DNA from: Aureococcus anophagefferens
Taxonomy: Eukaryota; Sar; Pelagophyceae; Pelagomonadales; Pelagomonadaceae
Direction of reading: 5' to 3'
NCBI RefSeq assembly: GCF_000186865.1
Contig: NW_008705564.1
Coordinates: 1,285,315-1,349,314 of the forward strand
DNA: 64,000 bases
The number at the start of each line of letters is the position of its first letter. The stretch's first letter is position 1. A model generated the notes under the pieces. That model was not told the DNA's origin. It saw nothing but the letters and a program-made list of their open reading frames with translations, and did no database searches. The position numbers and the translations under genes are program-made. Below, piece by piece: positions 27,603 through 35,804 of this stretch.

Positions 27603-27618
27603 GGTGTTTTCGAACACC
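27603..27618 (+). terminator. Histone-type 3' stem-loop of the H2A gene
   Basis: GGTGTT-TTCG-AACACC followed by ACCC, identical to the H2B stem-loop and at the same distance from its stop codon. A purine-rich stretch (CGAAGAAG, 27628-27635) just downstream could be a U7-type downstream element. Confidence 0.75.
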
Positions 27619-28094
27619 ACCCTTTCTTCGAAGAAGCCTCTCTGGTGCTCGACGCGTTTGCATCCGGCGCGCGAGCGACGTCCGGCTCGAAACCGCCGCG
27701 TGTCCCCCGGCGCGGCCCGCGCGCACCCTCCGACGCCTTCCACCCCTGACCTGAGTAGACCACGCCCCTCCCCTGCGCTGACCTGAGTAGACCGCGCCCC
27801 TCCCCTGCGGAGAGTCTCCTGTCCCTCGCCTGGGTGAAGTTATGACCTGAGGCCGGGGGTAAGGGAGCGGCATGGTCTACTGACCACCCCCACCACAGAC
27901 ACACTTCGCGAGCTAAATACGGCGCTGTTAGGTGGCGACTTCTCCCGGGCGGGAGCGCGCCGCGGGCGCGCGCGCGCGCCTCGGGGCGAGGGCGCGCGGC
28001 GCTCCGTTCTTGGTGGACTTGGTGTTTTTGTTCGCCTCGCGGCTCAGCGGCCGTCCGGGTCGCCCCGGCGGCGCTTCCGCCGCGCCGGCGGGCC
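27619..28094. other. Intergenic region between H2A and the RING gene
   Basis: About 475 bp with no supported gene. It includes the purine-rich site after the H2A stem-loop, a 2 x 32-bp tandem repeat (listed separately), and a GC-rich stretch holding the RING gene's 3' UTR. Confidence 0.5.
27746..27809. repeat. Two-copy 32-bp tandem repeat
   Basis: Unit begins ctgacctgagtagacc and ends cccctcccctgcg; copies at 27746-27777 and 27778-27809 differ at one base. A fragment (tgacctgag, 27843) and an inverted ggtctac (27874) follow, so the block may have been longer. Function unknown. Confidence 0.85.
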
Positions 28095-29057
28095 TCAGAG
28101 GTCGAGGAGGGCGTCGATGTCGTCGGTGTCGGCCGCGGTGATCGCGTGCGACTCCTCGGCGGTCTCGGCGCCCGCGCGGGGCGCGACGTCCTTCTGGCAG
28201 AGGGGGCAGGAGCGGTTGATCAAAAGCCACTGGTCGAGGCACTCGGCGTGCTCCGCGTGGCCGCAGGGGAGCACGCGCATGACGTCGTCGGGCTCGAACT
28301 CCATGCGGCAGATCGCGCACTGGTCGCCGACGATCGCGCCGTGGTCCGCCGCGTCGCAGTACTTGCACGTCGGCAGCGCGTCGACGGCGCTCGACGCCGC
28401 GCCCTTGGAGACCTTGCCGATGTTGTCGCCGAGCTCCATGAGCTGGTCGTACGTCATCTGCGACGGCGACACGTTCCGCGCGGTGACGCCCGCGGGCGGC
28501 TCCCGGCCGCCGTTGAGCGCCATGAGCAGGGCGCGGTCGTCGTCCTCCTGCTGGAGCCGCCATGCCAGGGCCAGCGACTCGTCGATCTCCTCGTCGTCCT
28601 CGTCCTCGGACCGCGCGTCGTCCTCGTCGTCGTCGTCGTCGTCGTCGTCCTCGACGTCCTCGTCGCCCGCGGACTCGCCGCCGGGCGTGCCCAGGTTCGG
28701 GTCCGCGGGCGTCGTCCGCTCCGCGGCGCGCTGCGCCTCCAGGCGGGCGAGGCGCTGCGCGCCCTCGCGCTGCGACGCCATGTACCGCTCCTCCTCCTCC
28801 TGCATCTGGAGCGCGAGCCGCAGCGACTCCTCCTCCTCGTCCGCCGGGGCGCCCGCGCCCGCGCCGGGCGTCCGCACGGGCGTCGGGGCCTCGCTCGCGT
28901 TCCCCGAGGGGTCGCGGTAGGGGGACAGCGGCGGCTGGTGGATCGGAGTGGAGACCGTCGCGTTCGGCGTGCTGAAGTCGTCCGGAACGTGCGAGGGCGA
29001 CTTATTCGGGGCCTGCTCGCTCCCGGGGGTGCCGGCGTAGCCCTGGAAGCTCGACAT
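28095..29057 (-). CDS. RING-H2 E3 ubiquitin ligase with UIM-like helices
   Basis: 320 residues. The C-terminal RING-H2 finger spans ~244-286: CAICRMEF ... LPCGHAEHAECLDQW ... CPLC, with the C3H2C3 ligand order. Two acidic UIM-like helices precede it (EEESLRLALQMQEEE ~75 and DESLALAWRLQQEDD ~160). A long Asp run (~135-145, GTC repeat at 28618-28655) and Ser/Pro/Thr-rich N-terminus look disordered. A short Cys pair just before the RING (CKYCDAADHG) may bind additional Zn. RING-H2 proteins transfer ubiquitin from E2 to substrate; the layout resembles BIG BROTHER-like plant E3s. Divergent from the next gene, with 197 bp between. Confidence 0.9.
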   Translation of the reverse strand: MSSFQGYAGTPGSEQAPNKSPSHVPDDFSTPNATVSTPIHQPPLSPYRDPSGNASEAPTPVRTPGAGAGAPADEEEESLRLALQMQEEEERYMASQREGAQRLARLEAQRAAERTTPADPNLGTPGGESAGDEDVEDDDDDDDDEDDARSEDEDDEEIDESLALAWRLQQEDDDRALLMALNGGREPPAGVTARNVSPSQMTYDQLMELGDNIGKVSKGAASSAVDALPTCKYCDAADHGAIVGDQCAICRMEFEPDDVMRVLPCGHAEHAECLDQWLLINRSCPLCQKDVAPRAGAETAEESHAITAADTDDIDALLDL

Positions 29058-29254
29058 GACGGCTGGTGGGGCGCTGGGGCCGAGCGCGGGGCTCCCGAAT
29101 CAGCTCCAGGCGGACGCAATAGCCCGTTGCAGACCGGCTCAACAAAGCGGGCATCGTCGACGGCATCGTCGACTCGCCGCCAGGCCCGGCCTCGCCGCCA
29201 AGCAGTGCGGGTCGTCCAAGCGCGAGCCGAAGCGCGGGCGCCGCCAAAACAGCC

Positions 29255-30592
29255 ATGGCCGAGGTCGCCGAGGCCGCGCCCATGGACGCGGAGGAGGCGC
29301 CGAAATCGGCCGTCGTCCCCGACGAGGCGACCATCGCGAAGACGACGGTGGAGATGCTCACGGGCGACGCCGAGGTCGTCGCGGCCTACGGCGCGGGCAC
29401 GCTCACGGTGCGCGTGCTCATGACGGCCGTCGCGGGCAAGCTCGGCGTCACGGACGCGGCGCAGGCGAAGGCGTTCGTCAAGCCCACGGTCAAGGCGACG
29501 CTCATGGACTACATGGCGGCGCACGACCCGGCGCCCGCGGAGGACGCGGCGCCCGCGGCGCCGCCGCGGAAGAAGCCCAGCGGCGGGGGCAAGCGGTCGG
29601 GGAAGATCACGGACCAGGCGGCCCTCAAGGCGAAGATGGACGACGACGGCTGGACGACCATCGAGAAGCCGCGGCCCGAGGCGCAGCAGGCCGCCAAGGG
29701 CGGCCGCCACGTCGACAAGTACTACCGCAAGCCCGGCGAGAGCAAGCAGTACCGCAGCCTCCTCGACATCGCCCGGACCCACTACCCGGAGCTCGTCGGC
29801 GCCACGGGCGCCGCTTCGCCGCCCAAGGCGCCGAAGGCGCCGAAGGCGCCCAAGCCCGCGCCGGCGCCCAAGCCGCCCAAGGAGGCCAAGCCGCCCAAGG
29901 AGAAGAAGGCCGACCCGGCCGTGTCGAAGAAGCGCGAGGCCGCGCCCGCGCCCGCGCCGCCGCCGGCGAAGAAGCGCAAGCCCACCGACGCCGCGCTCTC
30001 CGCGTGGGCGTCGACGGGCGACCGAGTGAAGGCGCTCGAGGCGCACCTCCTCGACGACAGCGCCAAGGCCGACTGGGACAAGGTCGGCGACTGGCTCAAG
30101 GAGCTCGGCCGCATGACCATCGGCATCGACGACCTCACGGGGAGCAGCATCGGCCGCACGGTGTCGAGCCTCAAGAAGGTCGACAACGAGCTCGTCGCGA
30201 AGCTCGCCAAGCACCTCGTCAAGAAGTGGAAGACGCTCGTCAAGGAGGAGGAGGCCTCCGGCGGCGCCGCGCCCGCCGGGGCCGCCGCGCCCGAGGCCCC
30301 GGCGGCGCCCGCGGACGACGCCGGCGACGCCGCGCCCGCGGACGACGCCGCGGCGCCCGCGGAGCCGGAGGCCGACGCGGAGGAGGCCGCGGCGGAGCCC
30401 GCGGAGGAGGCCGCGGAGGAGCCCGCGGAGCCCGCGGCCGCGGAGGCGCCCGCGGAGTCGGAGGCGCCCGCGGAGTCCGCGGAACCCATGGACGAGGAGC
30501 CCGACGCGGCGGAGGAGCCCGCCGCGGCGGAGGAGCCCGCGCGCGCGCCGAAGGAGGAGGTGCCCGACGACCTGTTCGACGAGGAAGAGTGA
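29255..30592 (+). CDS. Nuclear protein with MBD-like and TFIIS-N (LW) domains
   Basis: 445 residues. The N-terminal ~75 residues form a helical bundle resembling DEK-C type domains. Residues ~125-180 resemble a methyl-CpG-binding (MBD/TAM) domain: DDGWTTIEKPR ... GGRHVDKYYRKPGES, then KQYRSLLDIARTHYPEL. A Lys/Pro/Ala linker follows. Residues ~262-335 match the TFIIS N-terminal LW domain (WDKVGDWLKELGRMTI ... IGRTVSSLKKVDNELV ... AKHLVKKWKTLV), a module that binds transcription elongation factors. The tail is Ala/Glu/Pro-rich and acidic, ending PDDLFDEEE. A chromatin-linked transcription factor is the likely role; the MBD call is moderate. Confidence 0.78.
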   Translation: MAEVAEAAPMDAEEAPKSAVVPDEATIAKTTVEMLTGDAEVVAAYGAGTLTVRVLMTAVAGKLGVTDAAQAKAFVKPTVKATLMDYMAAHDPAPAEDAAPAAPPRKKPSGGGKRSGKITDQAALKAKMDDDGWTTIEKPRPEAQQAAKGGRHVDKYYRKPGESKQYRSLLDIARTHYPELVGATGAASPPKAPKAPKAPKPAPAPKPPKEAKPPKEKKADPAVSKKREAAPAPAPPPAKKRKPTDAALSAWASTGDRVKALEAHLLDDSAKADWDKVGDWLKELGRMTIGIDDLTGSSIGRTVSSLKKVDNELVAKLAKHLVKKWKTLVKEEEASGGAAPAGAAAPEAPAAPADDAGDAAPADDAAAPAEPEADAEEAAAEPAEEAAEEPAEPAAAEAPAESEAPAESAEPMDEEPDAAEEPAAAEEPARAPKEEVPDDLFDEEE

Positions 30593-30682
30593 CGTGCCCT
30601 CGCGTCCCCGGGCGCCCCGCTAACGACGCGCGAAGCACGGAGGGCCGGCCGTCTTCCTTAGGCGCGGGGCCGCGCGCGGCCC

Positions 30683-32172
30683 TCACTCCGCGGGCGACGC
30701 GTCCTCGACGTCGCGCGCGAGCATGGGCCTCGAGATGCCCCAGGCCTCGCCGATGTCCTTGCAGTCCTGCATGGAGACGAGCGATCATCTCTCGGAACGG
30801 TCTCGAAGCGTGGATGCTTTTTCCGGAACGCGTGCGCGCGGAACACTCACGTTGAAGCGATGTTGAATCACCCTCGTCCCGCCCTGGCCGGCACGTCGGC
30901 AGGCCCGTCGCGTCGTCGATGGCGATCGTCGCCTTCGAGTCCTTGACGAGGAAGGAGAGGTCGAACATGTTCTCCACGGTCTCGCAGAAGGAGTCCGGGT
31001 TGACGACGAGGGACATGAGGTCCAGGCCCGGGGCGTTTTTCGCGCCGTCCGTCGCCGGGTCGACGCCCGCGGACCGCATCTTCGACATCATGACGTCGTT
31101 GAGCTTCTGGAGCCGCAGGTTCGTCGCCTCCTCTTGCTGCGATGGGGGTGTGCCGTCGCTATGACTCGGTGCCGCTCGGAGGATGCGAGAGCGGTGGCCT
31201 TAAGGGCGTCGGTCCGCGGGCCCGCGCGCCCGGACGGATAACCCGCCGCGAGGAGGGCGCGCGCGCGCCGCGCGCGAGATATAGACTCTCGCGTTGGTGT
31301 TCCCCGGGTGTCTGGACGAAAGAAGCGTAGAAGAGGTGATCTGGTGTGTCGCGCCTCGATCGCAATTTGCCCGGGGGCGCCCTCGATGAAGAAAAAAACG
31401 GCGGACGCGGAAAAAACGCGCCTGCGCGGCGCCCTCCTTGAAGCCGCTCGTCGTCTCGTACTGGGTCTCCTCCTCGCCGTCGTCGACGACCTTCTTGCGC
31501 CGCTGCGCCGCCTTCTTCTCCTTCTCCGGCTTCTGGAGCGGCCCGCAGAGGAACGACGCCTCCGGGACGGCGCGGAAGAGGCCCGCGCACTGCGCGCCGA
31601 GGGCGACCCAGTCCATGTCGCCGCCGGCCTTGGTGAAGTCCTGCGACAGCGCCTTGCCGATGTCCGCCGCGCTGTACTGCGACACGTTCTTCGCGAGCTT
31701 GCCCGCGCGCTTCATCTGCGGGGGCGGGGCGGGCGGCGACGCTCGGGCGGCGCGCGCGCGCGGCCGCGGGTAGGGGCGCCGGCGCGCGCCGCCGCCTCGG
31801 AGAGCTGCACGAGGATGTCGCCGTCGTTGACCATCTGCGGGGGGGGTCCGGGTCGCGGCGCGGAACCGCGGGAACCTTCCGGCGCGCCGGCGGCCGGCGG
31901 CCCGCGCGCGCGCGCGGCGGCCCCGCGGGTCGCGCGGCCCGGCGACGCACCTCGCGGTTGAAGCGGACCTTCTTGAAGAGGTTGTTGTTGTTGTTCCGCT
32001 CCTCGTCGAAGGCGTCGTGGTCCAGGTCCTGCAGGTCGACATTGCGGTCGCCGATGCGGTCGTAGAGCGTGCGCTGCTCCTGGCGCAGGATGCGCCGCTC
32101 CTCCTCGGTCTGGCCCTCCATCACCGGGGTCTTGTCCTTGACCTTCCGCTTCGTCGTCTGGGAGGCGGCCAT
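30683..32172 (-). CDS. Nse4-like kleisin subunit of SMC5/6, 3' splice region damaged
   Basis: Inferred exons: 32172-31951, 31834-31784, 31715-31431, 31136-30895 and about 30778-30683. Exon 1 holds EEERRILRQEQRTLYDRI ... NNNNLFKKVRFNRE, exon 3 the conserved middle (MKRAGKLAKNVSQYSAADIG ... GGDMDWVALGAQ), and exon 4 the Nse4 C-terminal signature NPDSFCETVENMFDLSFLVKDS (quoted in part). The last part reads VSMQDCKDIGEAWGISRPML. Nse4 bridges the SMC5/6 heads in DNA repair. Intron 1 is GT-AG, introns 2 and 3 need GC donors. The last intron is a truncated antisense introner joined directly to coding sequence with no usable AG in frame, so the gene is either disrupted or misassembled here. Confidence 0.72.
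30779..30894 (+). mobile_element. Truncated introner family A copy, antisense to its host gene
   Basis: The plus strand carries the right half of family A (GAGCGATCATCTCTCGG ... TTGAAGCGATGTTGAATCACCC) ending TCGTCCCGCCCTG, next to GCCGGCAC (a candidate target duplication, GTGCCGGC on the host strand). The other half and its flank are missing; coding sequence for VSMQDC starts directly at 30778. Confidence 0.8.
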
Positions 32173-32492
32173 CGTGAGGGTCGCGGTGCGGCCGCGGCGG
32201 CTTCCCGCGGCGCGTTCAAAGGGTGGGTCGAGGCGACGCCGATTTGGCCGGACGGCGGCGCCGCTGAGGCGCCCGCCGCGGCCGGCGCCGTACGCCGTCG
32301 ACGCCCGCGCCCGAAGGGAAGTAAGGGAGCAGCCGCGGCCCCGCGCTGCCCCATAAGGACTCAAAGGCCGAGCCACGGTGTCTCACGCGGTTAAAATGTC
32401 AGCGGGGCGGGGCGGGTGGTGCGGCGCGGCGGGCGGCGGGGTGCCGCGGGGTCTCGTGGTCGTGGGCGGGGGTTTTGGCCTTTGGTGTCCGC

Positions 32493-34012
32493 TCAGGAGC
32501 AGTCGAGGCCCGCGGCCTTGAGACGCGCCTCGAGGAGGGCGATCCTCTTGTCCTTCTCGTCGATCTCCTTCTGGAGCGCCGCGGGCGTCTTCATGGGCAC
32601 GAAGGCCTTGGTCGCGCCGCCCGTCGGCTTCGCGCCGGCGCTGTCCGGGTTGAGCGACATCATGAGGGGCGTCTTCGTGACGCCGGAGAGCCACTCGTCG
32701 GCCGTGCAGGACGGGTGGCCGGAGAAGGTGTCCGGGAAGATGTCGTCCTGGAACGCGTCGGACTTGCGGGGCACGATGAAGCTCAGCGGCTCGACGATGC
32801 CGTTGCCGTTCTGCGACGTGAGCTTGAGGCACCGCGCGGTCTCGCAGGCCATGACGTTGAGGCCGCGCTTCGGCAGGAAGCAGGAGCCCTTGGCCGCCTG
32901 CGTCGAGCGGTACTCCGACAGCGCGAAGGCGAAGGGCTTGTCCTTGGACATCTCGTAGTAGCGGATGTTGCCGTCGCCCTTGCCGCACAGGTAGAGCACC
33001 TTCGTGTCGCAGTCGTAGTAGGGCACGATGACGCCCGCCGCCTGGTCGAGGTCGACCTTGTGCACCATCTTCGACAGGTCGCGCACGTCCCAGACCTTGA
33101 TCTGGCGCTGGGACTGCTTCGTGAAGCCCACGGTCGCGAAGCGGCCTACCAAGTGCGACGGGTCGGATTTCTTCACATCTGCAGGCGAAATTCACGCGAA
33201 AAACACTCCTGTCGCTCGACGCTGGAAGCGGCCCGTGTCGCCGAGGAACGTCATCTTCACGGATTTCGCGCCCGCGTGCGCCTCCGGCAGCTCCATGGCC
33301 ACGGCGCCGGCCCGCGGGTCGCCGAGGCGCACCTTCTTGTCCTTGCACGTCGTCGCCCACATCTTGCCCTCGTAGTCCCAGACGAGGTCCTGGATCAATT
33401 GCTCGTGCGCGGGCATGCCGCTGACCTCGCAGCCCTTCTCGATGTCCCAGACCTTGACGGAGAAGTCGCCGGACACGGACCCGAGCACGTTGTTCGCCGT
33501 CGGGTGGAACCGCAGCAGCGTCACCTTGCGCCCGTGGCCGTGCAGGTCCACGAGCGGCTCCGTGATCGTCTCCGTGAGGCCGTCCGGCGGGATGCCCCAG
33601 ACCTGCGGGACGCGCGGGTTCGAGGCGAGACGTCGGACCAACGTGCGACACACCTTGATGGTCGAGTCCTCGGAGGCCGACGCGATGATGTGCTCGTGGA
33701 AGGGGTTGAAGTCGAAGTCGAGGACCGCGGACTTGTGGCCCGCGACGACGGGCGTGCCGGGCGCGAACTGGCCCTTCTTGCCGTAGGGCACGACCGCGAA
33801 CGGGCCGCCGCCGCCCTACGAATGGTTTGTCGCGCGCGCCGCGCTGCGAACGGCGTTACCTGGAGCGCGACGGCGAAGAACTTGGTGTTCCCCTTGATGT
33901 ACTGCTGCTCGCCGGTGACCGTCGCGAGTCGGAAGCCCTTGTAGGTGTTCTCGACCTTGGGCGGGTCGACGAAGACGTGGCGGTAGTGGCTGCTGCGCAC
34001 GAAGCCGGACAT
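32493..34012 (-). CDS. Coronin, WD40 actin-binding protein, four exons
   Basis: Exons 34012-33860, 33815-33654, 33602-33233 and 33145-32493 give 445 residues, the usual size of short coronins. Start MSGFVRSSHYRHVFVDPPK, then beta-propeller repeats (AGHKSAVLDFDFNPF, DFSVKVWDIEKG, QIKVWDVRDLSKMV) and the coronin-specific C-terminal blade (SEYRSTQAAKGSCFLPKRGL, DDIFPDTFSGHPSCTADEWL). A short coiled coil (LQKEIDEKDKRIALLEARL) ends the protein and should trimerise it. Coronins regulate actin filaments and Arp2/3. Introns are 44, 51 and 87 bp; the 51-bp one is read-through in frame, and the 87-bp one is flanked by an 8-bp repeat. The small introns are typical of compact algal genomes. Confidence 0.93.
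33146..33232 (-). other. 87-bp GC-AG intron flanked by perfect 8-bp repeat
   Basis: GCCGCTTC occurs at both ends (33225-33232 and 33138-33145). Taking donor GC from the first copy and AG just before the second restores DTGRF|ATVGFTK of the coronin propeller. The inner 79 bp (CAGCGTCGAG...CACTTGGTAG) match neither family A nor B. Confidence 0.75.
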
Positions 34013-34227
34013 GGTACCGGCGGACCGCTCGGAGAGCCGCGCGCAGTTCCTCGCTGCCGTGACGAGCTCTCAGGCCGACGAGAGCCAGCCGCGCCGCGCG
34101 CTCAAACTCGATCGTCAACGTTGTGGTAATTTTGGCAATCGGCGACAACATCTCCGTCTTGATGCCGTCGAGTATGGGAAATGATCTTGCTTGACATTGC
34201 GCTAAGGACGCTGAGGCAGCCATAGCC

Positions 34228-35088
34228 ATGCGCAGGTGGCACCGCTGGATCGCGCTGCTCTGCATCAGCGCAAAAACCTTCCCAACACGCGCCGACGACG
34301 ACGACGACGTGGCGCACTTCATAGCACAACTGCGCGCCGAGGCAAACGCGGCCTACGACGGCGACGCCGACGTATCCGCCGCCGTCGGCCGCGCGGCCTT
34401 CGTCGAGAGCTTCGTGGCCAACGGCCTCGAGGCGGCGGCGCGCGAGCTCCGGGAGCGCGGCGCGTGCCGCGCGGCCGTCGATGAATTGGACACCGCGACG
34501 AGCCGCGCGTGGCCGCTGCCCTGCGACGGCTGCGGCCGCGCGCTCGCGGCCGACGTCGCGACGGCGGAGGACGCCGCGGCGCTCGTCGCGGCGGCGACGG
34601 CGGCCATGGCGGCGCTCTTCCACCAGGGCGGCCGGACGGCGGTCGTGCCGGACGCGGCGCGCCTCGGCGGGGCCGCGGCCGCGGTCGTCGACGCGCTGCG
34701 CGACCGCGCCGCGGCCGTGATCACGGAGCACCTCGGCGCGCGGGGCCTCGTCGCCGCGGGCGCGCTGCTGACGCGGCTCTCGGCGGCGCCGGCGGACGAC
34801 GCGCTCGAGCTCGACGCGGGCCACGCGTACTGGGAGCCCCACGTCGACCGGGACAACGTCGCCGCCTACGCCTACTCGGCCCTCGTCTACCTCGGCGACC
34901 AGGGCGCCGACTTTGCGGGCGGCACGCTCGAGTTCCTCGACGGCGACGGCGCGCGCGCGGTGCGGCCGCGCCGCGGGCTCCTCGTCGCCTTCTCCTCGGG
35001 CGCCGAGAACGCGCACCGCGTCTCCCGCGTCACGGCCGGCGACCGCTTCTCCCTCGCGTTCTGGTTCGCGGCCGACGGCGTAACATGA
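34228..35088 (+). CDS. Secretory 2OG-Fe(II) oxygenase, prolyl-4-hydroxylase-like
   Basis: 286 residues. Signal peptide MRRWHRWIALLCISAKTFP. A helical N-terminal domain with paired Cys (CDGCGRALAAD) precedes the oxygenase core. Iron ligands: His and Asp in YWEPHVDRDNV (~205) and the distal His in SGAENAHRVSRVTAGDRF (~260); Arg in the same strand would bind 2-oxoglutarate. The strand pattern YSALVYLGDQGADFAGGTLE is typical of P4H-type oxygenases. It probably hydroxylates a protein or peptide in the ER. Exact substrate unknown. Divergent from coronin (215 bp). Confidence 0.83.
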   Translation: MRRWHRWIALLCISAKTFPTRADDDDDVAHFIAQLRAEANAAYDGDADVSAAVGRAAFVESFVANGLEAAARELRERGACRAAVDELDTATSRAWPLPCDGCGRALAADVATAEDAAALVAAATAAMAALFHQGGRTAVVPDAARLGGAAAAVVDALRDRAAAVITEHLGARGLVAAGALLTRLSAAPADDALELDAGHAYWEPHVDRDNVAAYAYSALVYLGDQGADFAGGTLEFLDGDGARAVRPRRGLLVAFSSGAENAHRVSRVTAGDRFSLAFWFAADGVT

Positions 35089-35168
35089 GCGACTGCTCCT
35101 TGACGGCAAGGCCGGCGGCAACCATTTTGGTGAACCACGTCTGGGCGCCAAGTTCTCCGTACGACGCC

Positions 35169-35792
35169 ATGGCCGTCACCGCCGCGCAGCAGCGCGCGCT
35201 CGCCGTCGGCCTCTGCGCCGCGTCCGCCCTGCTCCTCGCCGTCTTCGGGCTGCGCTACCAGGGCGCCGTCTACGACGTCGACGCCGCGACGACCTTCGCA
35301 ACAACCTCGCCGAGCGCCTGCGACTTCCTCACCTGCGAGGCGAGCGGCTGCGACAAGGCTTTGAACCCCCACTACTGCGTCGACAACGGCGGCTGCTCCC
35401 CGACGCCCTGGCGCCCGGAGGACTGCGCGGAATCGTGCTCGCTGGCGGACTGCGCGGCGCGGGATCCGGACGGCGCGGACTCGTGCGCCGGCGTCGACTG
35501 CCCGAACGCGCGCTGCGAGGCGGCCCTGGGGCTCTGCGGCGACGACGCGCCCTTCCAGTGCCTCGAGGGGTCCGCGCGCTTCGGCTGCTCCGGCGACGCC
35601 TACGGCTGGGCGTCCGTCGCGGACACGCTCTGCTCGTCCTGCTGCGACGCGCGCACCTGCGCCCCGCCCCGGCCCCACGTCGTCGGCGGCGACCGCGACG
35701 GCCACGGCTGCATCGCGAGCGCGGGCTACTCCTGGTGCAAGCCCCTCGACAAGTGCGTCCGCTCCTGGAAGACGCCGTGCCCGGACGCGTGA
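35169..35792 (+). CDS. Type II membrane or secreted Cys-rich protein
   Basis: 207 residues. One transmembrane segment near the N-terminus (LAVGLCAASALLLAVFGL, ~10-28), then an ectodomain with more than 20 Cys in close pairs (CDFLTCEASGCD, CAESCSLADCAA, CSSCCDARTC). The end carries GCIASAGYSWC ... KCVRSWKTPC, a short disulfide motif I associate with many algal secreted proteins. No catalytic signature. Role unknown; cell-surface or extracellular. Tail-to-tail with the following minus-strand gene, 12 bp between stops. Confidence 0.7.
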   Translation: MAVTAAQQRALAVGLCAASALLLAVFGLRYQGAVYDVDAATTFATTSPSACDFLTCEASGCDKALNPHYCVDNGGCSPTPWRPEDCAESCSLADCAARDPDGADSCAGVDCPNARCEAALGLCGDDAPFQCLEGSARFGCSGDAYGWASVADTLCSSCCDARTCAPPRPHVVGGDRDGHGCIASAGYSWCKPLDKCVRSWKTPCPDA

Positions 35793-35804
35793 TGCTCTTA
35801 GAGC

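Noticed and set aside
31137..31430. Possible separate small gene in Nse4 intron 3
   Set aside because: The open stretch is Arg/Pro-rich and ends at a plausible splice acceptor; best explained as a 294-bp intron.
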